This document shows positions 59,121 to 64,000 of a stretch of DNA of 64,000 nucleotides, in pieces. The DNA lies in the NCBI RefSeq assembly GCF_000379825.1, contig NZ_KB903813.1, forward strand, positions 757,333 to 821,332. Direction: 5' to 3'. Source of the stretch: Longispora albida DSM 44784. Its GTDB lineage: Bacteria; Actinomycetota; Actinomycetes; Mycobacteriales; Micromonosporaceae. A model generated the notes under the pieces. That model ran no database searches, was not told the origin of the DNA, and saw nothing but the letters and a program-made list of their open reading frames with translations. Each line of letters opens with the position of its first letter. Position 1 is the first letter of the stretch. A program made the position numbers and the translations under genes.

Positions 59121-61178
59121 GTGGCAGCGGTCTCGGCCGCAGGGAGAAGCGCCCCCGCCGTGGGCAAACGTGCCAGTGGACCAGCTGCTGGCCTGGCATT
59201 CCTGGCCACTATGGCTTTCGCGACCGGCAGCATGTCGGCAGTGCACCTGGTGGCCAGCCGCATGCTCGGGCCGTCCGGGTACGGGGCGCTGGGTGCCGTG
59301 CTCTCCATCATGGCGATCCTGGTGGTACCCGCCGTGAGCTGCCAGACGCTCTTCGCGGCCGAGGTGGCGCGCCGGCGGGACCGCGACGAGCACTACGACC
59401 CGACCCGGGCACTGCACCGGGCACTCGTGGTGGGCGGTGCCGGTACGGTGCTGCTGCTCGTGCTCGCTCCGGCGATCACCGCGTACCTGCGGCTGCCGAG
59501 CCTGGCCCCGGCGCTCTGGCTGGCGTTGTACTGCGTGCCGCTCGCCGTGGACGCTGTGGCCGGTGGCGTGCTCTACGGCCGCCGCCGCTTCTGGACGGTC
59601 AGCCTGGTCACCCTCGCGGGTGCGCTGTGCCGGCTTGGCTGCACGGTGTTGTTCATCGAGCTCGGGTTCGGGCTGACGGGTGCGGTCGCCGCGTCGATCT
59701 GCGCGGACGGGCTGCGTGCCGTCGTGCTGTGGCTGCTGGTGCGCCGGTCGGCCAGGCGGGGCGCGCCGGTGCTGTGGGTCGACCCGGGGCAGGCGCTCGC
59801 CGGTACGGCCGCGATGGCTGGGCTGTGGTTGCTGCTCGCCGCCGACGGGATGCTCGCGCGGCACATCTTCCAGCCTGCGGACTCCGGTCACTACACCGCA
59901 GCGGTCACGGTGACACTGCCGCTGGTGGTACTGGCGCAGGCGGTGGGGATGCTCGTGCTGCCCCGGTTCGCCGCGCTGGGGCCGAGGCGGGCCCAGCGGC
60001 TGCTGATCGCGACGCTGGTACTGCTGGCCGGATGCGGGGGTGCGGCTGGCCTGGCGCTCGCGGCTTCCGGGCGGTGGCTGCTGCCGGTGTTGTTCGGTGA
60101 GGACTTCGCCGCTAGTACGGGGCTGGTGGCCGTGCGGGCCGCTGCGGCTACGGGGCTGGGGATTCTGTGGGTCCTCGTCCAGTACCACCTGGCGCGCCGG
60201 CACACATTGCGGACTCTGGTGGCGTGGCCAGCGGTGATCGTGCTCGCGGTCAGTGCTTCCGTGTGGCATCCGGGACCGGGTGGGCTGGCCGGGTTGCTGG
60301 CGCTGTGCGTCGCGGCCGCGATCGTGCTCGGCCTGACCGGTGCGAACCTCGCCCGGCCTGTCAGGCGGCCGGAGCCGGTGCCCGCGAGCCCGGCCGGCCT
60401 GGACCTGAGCGTCGTCGTCCCGTTCCACAACCCGGGTGAGCAGTTGCGCCCGCACCTGCTGGCCCTCGTCGGGGCGCTGCGGGACACCGGAATGTCGTTC
60501 GAGGTGATCGCGGTGGCCGACGGGTGCACGGACGGCAGCCCCGGCAGCGTCACCGACCTCGGCCCGCTCGGCGTCCGGACGATCCGGCTGTCGTACAACA
60601 TGGGCAAGGGCGCGGCGGTGCGGGTGGGGCTGCGGGAGGGCCGGGGGCGGTACCTCGGCTTCATCGACGGCGACGGTGACCTCGACCCCGCGCACTGGCT
60701 GCCGATCCTCGGCCTGATCCGGCTGTACGAGCCCGACGCCGTGATCGGTTCCAAGCGCCATCCGCTGTCGCACGTCGGCATTGAGGTGTCGTGGACTCGG
60801 CGGCTGTGCTCCGCCGGGTACCGGGGGCTGGTCGGCACGCTGTTCCCCTACCTGCCGGTGCGCGACACGCAGGTCGGGCTCAAGGTGTTCCGCCGCGAGA
60901 TGCTGGCCGAGCTGCTGCCGCTGAGCGTCGAGCGCCGTTACGTGCTCGACCTGGAACTGCTGGTGGCCGGGTGGCGGCACGGATACCGGCGGATCCTGCC
61001 AGCGCCCGTGACCCTGCGCCGTACCGGGCGCTCCACAGTGAACCCCCGCGCGGTCTGGTGGATGCTGGCCGACACCCTGCGGCTGGCCGTCCGGACGCTG
61101 CGCGGTGACTACGACCCCGTCCCGGTGCCCCGATCCGGCAACCGGGCTCCCGTCCCGTCGATGAGTGAGCTGGTGTGA
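59121..61178 (+). CDS. Flippase-glycosyltransferase fusion
   Basis: 685 residues. The N-terminal ~415 residues form ~12 membrane helices like polysaccharide flippases (MATE/MVF superfamily; ASRMLGPSGYGALGAVLSI). From ~430 a GT2 domain begins (LDLSVVVPFHNPGEQL, VIAVADGCTDGS, GFIDGDGDLDPAHW), of the polyprenyl-phosphate-sugar synthase type. The two activities, transferring sugar to lipid and moving it out, are thus in one chain. GTG 59121; stop overlaps the FkbM gene (TGATG). Confidence 0.85.
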   Translation: MAAVSAAGRSAPAVGKRASGPAAGLAFLATMAFATGSMSAVHLVASRMLGPSGYGALGAVLSIMAILVVPAVSCQTLFAAEVARRRDRDEHYDPTRALHRALVVGGAGTVLLLVLAPAITAYLRLPSLAPALWLALYCVPLAVDAVAGGVLYGRRRFWTVSLVTLAGALCRLGCTVLFIELGFGLTGAVAASICADGLRAVVLWLLVRRSARRGAPVLWVDPGQALAGTAAMAGLWLLLAADGMLARHIFQPADSGHYTAAVTVTLPLVVLAQAVGMLVLPRFAALGPRRAQRLLIATLVLLAGCGGAAGLALAASGRWLLPVLFGEDFAASTGLVAVRAAAATGLGILWVLVQYHLARRHTLRTLVAWPAVIVLAVSASVWHPGPGGLAGLLALCVAAAIVLGLTGANLARPVRRPEPVPASPAGLDLSVVVPFHNPGEQLRPHLLALVGALRDTGMSFEVIAVADGCTDGSPGSVTDLGPLGVRTIRLSYNMGKGAAVRVGLREGRGRYLGFIDGDGDLDPAHWLPILGLIRLYEPDAVIGSKRHPLSHVGIEVSWTRRLCSAGYRGLVGTLFPYLPVRDTQVGLKVFRREMLAELLPLSVERRYVLDLELLVAGWRHGYRRILPAPVTLRRTGRSTVNPRAVWWMLADTLRLAVRTLRGDYDPVPVPRSGNRAPVPSMSELV

Positions 61179-62125
61179 TGAGCGCAGTCAGCAGCACAGT
61201 GGACAGTACGGTGGCTGGGATCGCCAGCTGGGCCCGGCGGCGGTTCGCCAACACTGCCGTCGAGCGCCTGCCGTTCGTCAGAGCGGCGCATCAGGCGTTG
61301 TTCCGGCTCACGTGCGACGGTACCGAGCAGCAGGCCGACTTCCGTGGCTCGCGGCTCACCGTGCCGACCAGCGACATCACGATGGCGCCCGGGCTGCTCC
61401 GCGGGTACTACGAAAAATGGGAACTGACAGCCTTCGAGCAGCTGGCGGCGGCCAGCGGCCTGATCGTCGACGTCGGGGCGAACATCGGCGTCTACGCGTG
61501 CGCCGGCGGGCTGCACCTGCCGCCCGGCGGCAGGCTGGTCGCCATCGAGCCGGTACCGCAGAGCATTTCCTATCTGCGGCACAACCTGGCGGCGAATGGC
61601 CTCGATGGTGTCGTGCAGGTCATCGAGGCTGCGGCAGGCGCGCACCCCGGTCGGTTGCGGCTGCATCTGGCCAGCGGGGCGATCGGGACGCACTCGGCGG
61701 CGTCGTCCAATGTGACCGGACATGGCGGGCTGGCCGACGTGCCGATGATCCGGGTCGACGATGTCGTGTTCGGGCAGCCGGTCGACGTGCTCAAGGTCGA
61801 TGTCGAGGGCTACGACGGCTACGTCCTGCGGGGCGCTGAGGAGATGCTGCACCGGGACCAGCCCGCGATGCTCATCGAGTACGTGCCGAAGCAGTTGCGG
61901 GCGTGCGGGTTCCCGCTGGCCGAGTTCGCCGCACGGGTGTTCGGCGCGTGTGAGCGGGTGTATCTGGTGGACGAGCCGCGCGACGTGTTCACCGAGTGCG
62001 ACGAGGCCGGGGTGCTGGCGCTCGCCGAACGGGACGTCCGCTACAACCTCGTCGGCGCGAGCCGCCCGGAGCACCTGGCGATCCTGGCGGCCGTCGCGGC
62101 GGAGGTGTCGCCGTGCGCATCGTGA
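61178..62125 (+). CDS. FkbM-family methyltransferase
   Basis: 315 residues. SAM motif I IVDVGANIGVYA, motif II-like LVAIEPVPQ, and the FkbM-specific VDVLKVDVEGYDGYVLRGAEEML. Probably O-methylates a sugar of the surface glycan. Start ATG 61178 is coupled to the flippase fusion; its end overlaps the GT4 gene by 13 nt. Confidence 0.9.
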   Translation: MSAVSSTVDSTVAGIASWARRRFANTAVERLPFVRAAHQALFRLTCDGTEQQADFRGSRLTVPTSDITMAPGLLRGYYEKWELTAFEQLAAASGLIVDVGANIGVYACAGGLHLPPGGRLVAIEPVPQSISYLRHNLAANGLDGVVQVIEAAAGAHPGRLRLHLASGAIGTHSAASSNVTGHGGLADVPMIRVDDVVFGQPVDVLKVDVEGYDGYVLRGAEEMLHRDQPAMLIEYVPKQLRACGFPLAEFAARVFGACERVYLVDEPRDVFTECDEAGVLALAERDVRYNLVGASRPEHLAILAAVAAEVSPCAS

Positions 62126-63177
62126 TCTTCAACTGGCGGGACCTGCGCCATCCGGCGGCGGGCGGGGCCGAGGTGTACACGCAGCAGGTCGCCAGCCGGT
62201 GGGCTGCTGCCGGGCATGACGTGACGTTGTTCTGCGCTGCCGTGCCTGGCTGCCCGTCCGAGGAGACCGCCGACGGCGTGCGGGTGGTGCGTGGTGGCGG
62301 AAGACATGGTGTGTACCGGGCGGCCCGCGCCTGGTACCGGGGCCTGGCTGGCCGGGTCGACCTGGTCGTCGACGAGATCAACACGAGGCCCTTCGGCTGC
62401 CCGTCGTGGGCGGGGGACGTGCCGGTGGTCGCGCTGGCGCACCAGGTGTGCCGCGAGATCTGGTCGTACGAGATGCCGCCGCCGTTGTCGTGGGCCGGCC
62501 GGTACGTGCTGGAGCCGTGGTGGCTGCGGCAGTACCGCGACGTGCCGGTGCTGACGGTGTCGCAGTCGAGCGCGGAGTCGCTGGCGGAGTACGGGCTGCG
62601 GCGCGTCCGGGTCGTGCCGGAGGGCGTGGAGCACAGGGGCCGGCCAGCTGTGGAGCGGGAGGAACAGCCGACGGTGCTCTTTGTCGGGCGGCTCGCGCGG
62701 AACAAGCGGCCGGATCATGCGCTGGCGGCGTACCGGCTGCTCCGGGAACGGATGCCGGAAGCCCGGCTGTGGTTCGTGGGTGATGGCGAACTCGCTCCCA
62801 CGCTGGAGGGTGCTGGCGTCCGGTGCTTCGGCCGGGTACCAGGGCCGGTGCGCGACGAGCTGATGGCCCGCGCGCACGCCCTCGTCGTCACGTCGGTACG
62901 GGAAGGCTGGGGGCTGGTGGTGGACGAGGCCGCGGCGATGGGGACGCCGGCCGTGGCGTACGACGTACCCGGGCTGCGGGACTCCGTGACAGCCGCCGGG
63001 GGAGTGCTCTGTGCGCCGGATCCGGGGGCTCTGGCCCGGGCGCTCGCCGAGCACCTGCCCGGCTGGGCCGCCCGGCCCGCGACGGCTGGCTGGGCGGGCG
63101 GGGCTGTTGACTGGGACACCGTCGCGGCGGAGGTACTCACCGCTGCTGCCAGCGAGGCGGGGGTGGTGGCCGTATGA
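62113..63177 (+). CDS. Family 4 glycosyltransferase
   Basis: 354 residues, GT-B fold. RHPAAGGAEVYTQQVASRWAA (acceptor loop), VLFVGRLARNKRPDHALAAY and the C-terminal EGWGLVVDEAAAMGTPAVAYDVPG (E-x7-E donor site) are classic. Retaining transferase in cell-surface glycan synthesis. GTG 62113 has GGAGGTG 5 nt upstream. Overlaps the next gene by ATGA. Confidence 0.92.
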   Translation: MRIVIFNWRDLRHPAAGGAEVYTQQVASRWAAAGHDVTLFCAAVPGCPSEETADGVRVVRGGGRHGVYRAARAWYRGLAGRVDLVVDEINTRPFGCPSWAGDVPVVALAHQVCREIWSYEMPPPLSWAGRYVLEPWWLRQYRDVPVLTVSQSSAESLAEYGLRRVRVVPEGVEHRGRPAVEREEQPTVLFVGRLARNKRPDHALAAYRLLRERMPEARLWFVGDGELAPTLEGAGVRCFGRVPGPVRDELMARAHALVVTSVREGWGLVVDEAAAMGTPAVAYDVPGLRDSVTAAGGVLCAPDPGALARALAEHLPGWAARPATAGWAGGAVDWDTVAAEVLTAAASEAGVVAV

Positions 63178-63962
63178 CCCGCGTGACCGTCGTCGTGCCG
63201 ACCCGGAACGCCGCGCGGACGCTGGAGGCCTGCCTGACCAGCATCCGCGCGCAGTCCTATCCGGACACCGAGCTGGTCGTGGTCGACAACCATTCCACGG
63301 ACGGCACCCCGGAGATCGCCGCCCGGTACGCCGACCAGGTGCTGGTCGCGGGGCCGGAGCGCAGCGCGCAGCGTAACCACGGCTGGCGGGCCGGAACAGG
63401 TGAGCTGGTCGGGTTCGTGGACGCGGACATGGTGCTCGAACCGGGTGTGGTCGCCGACGCCGTGGCCGTGCTGAGCCGCGACCGGGGGCTGGGGAGCCTG
63501 GTCGTGCCGGAGCACGCGTTCGGCGACGGGTTCCTGGCCGGCTGCCGGGTACTGGAGAAGCGGATCTACCTCGGGGACGCCAGCGTGGAGGCCGCCAGGT
63601 TCTTCCGGCGGTCGTTGCTGGAGGAACTGGGTGGCTACGACGAGTCGCTGACGGCCTTCGAGGACTGGGAACTCGCCGACCGGCTGGCCGGGCGCGGCCA
63701 CGGCGTCGGCCGGACCACCGCTGCCATCTGGCACGACGAGGGCCGGGTCTCGCTGCGGGTCGCGTTCACGAAGAAGCGGTACTACGGCCGCTGGCTGCCC
63801 GTCTACCGCGCCAGGGACGCGCGGCCGCTCGCCCGGCCAGCCCTGCTGGCGAAGCTGCCGGTGGGCAGGCATCCGGTACGCAGCGCCGGCCTGCTCGTGC
63901 TCAAGTGCGCGGAGCTGGCGGGCATGGCCCTCGGGACTCTCGACGCCCGACGCGCTCGGTGA
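63174..63962 (+). CDS. Family 2 glycosyltransferase
   Basis: 262 residues, GT-A fold: VVVPTRNAARTLEACL, VVDNHSTDGT, the metal-binding DADMVL and the acceptor motif TAFEDWELADRL. Adds a sugar to the glycan of this cluster. The C-terminal ~50 residues contain basic and hydrophobic patches for membrane association. The cluster probably continues past the window; 38 bases remain after the stop. Confidence 0.92.
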   Translation: MTRVTVVVPTRNAARTLEACLTSIRAQSYPDTELVVVDNHSTDGTPEIAARYADQVLVAGPERSAQRNHGWRAGTGELVGFVDADMVLEPGVVADAVAVLSRDRGLGSLVVPEHAFGDGFLAGCRVLEKRIYLGDASVEAARFFRRSLLEELGGYDESLTAFEDWELADRLAGRGHGVGRTTAAIWHDEGRVSLRVAFTKKRYYGRWLPVYRARDARPLARPALLAKLPVGRHPVRSAGLLVLKCAELAGMALGTLDARRAR

Positions 63963-64000
63963 CGGGGCGTCACCGGCGACCGCCGCGGATGTCCCTGCCG

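Overview
The window is chromosomal DNA from a high-GC Gram-positive actinobacterium. The evidence is third-position G/C bias, many starts of the form TANNNT-6/7 nt-ATG/GTG (leaderless mRNA), a CysO/Mec/CysM cysteine cluster, actinobacterial ClpS-DUF2017, an LPXTG surface protein and Tat/Sec-secreted proteins. The mix recalls Micromonosporales, but the sequence alone does not fix genus or family. There is no rRNA, transposase, integrase, CRISPR array or prophage.

Layout. 1-2.5 kb: a secreted trypsin-like protease cut by the window edge and a Tat-exported PhoX-like protein. 2.6-6.2 kb: a translationally coupled three-gene unit (Cas4-like Fe-S nuclease, unknown bridging protein, small SF1 helicase) that looks like a split Dna2-type machine; I consider it the best candidate for an undescribed system. 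6.2-9.3 kb: repeat patch, small membrane protein, Baeyer-Villiger-type monooxygenase plus short-chain dehydrogenase. 9.4-12.4 kb: His-rich membrane protein, DUF305 lipoprotein, cytochrome oxidase subunit I (ctaD). 12.4-16.7 kb: LPXTG protein, NAD salvage pair pncB-pncA, DUF2304/glycosyltransferase/GtrA set. 17-24 kb: TetR-controlled ABC exporter, membrane esterase coupled to a rhomboid-like/DUF2156 aminoacyl-lipid synthase, RlpA-like protein.

24-29.5 kb: a conserved actinobacterial housekeeping run, clpS-DUF2017-mec-cysO-cysM-MBL-rph-rdgB, ending at tRNA-Leu. 29.6-37 kb: HNH nuclease, a thiol-redox operon (mauE, DsbA-like, membrane protein, bcp) read with an ECF sigma factor, and divergently an anti-sigma/copCD/ycnI copper operon. 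Opposite its end lies a 22-codon micro-ORF with a strong Shine-Dalgarno. 37-47 kb: L,D-transpeptidase, SGNH esterase, ROK regulator, HelD-like RNA polymerase recycling ATPase, HicAB toxin-antitoxin, EEP phosphatase, membrane protein. 47-58 kb: secreted M36 and M1 peptidases, CAP protein, two convergent HTH regulators, a secreted unknown, GntR and OsmC genes, an epimerase and orn. 58-64 kb: tRNA-His, tRNA-Lys, then a polysaccharide cluster (sorting-signal protein, flippase-glycosyltransferase fusion, FkbM methyltransferase, GT4, GT2) running to the right edge.

The most striking non-coding signal is a pair of ~117 bp hairpin elements (after ctaD and after the L,D-transpeptidase). They share outer arms and apical loop but have unrelated middle stems that both pair, and one outer-arm pair covaries C-G to G-C.
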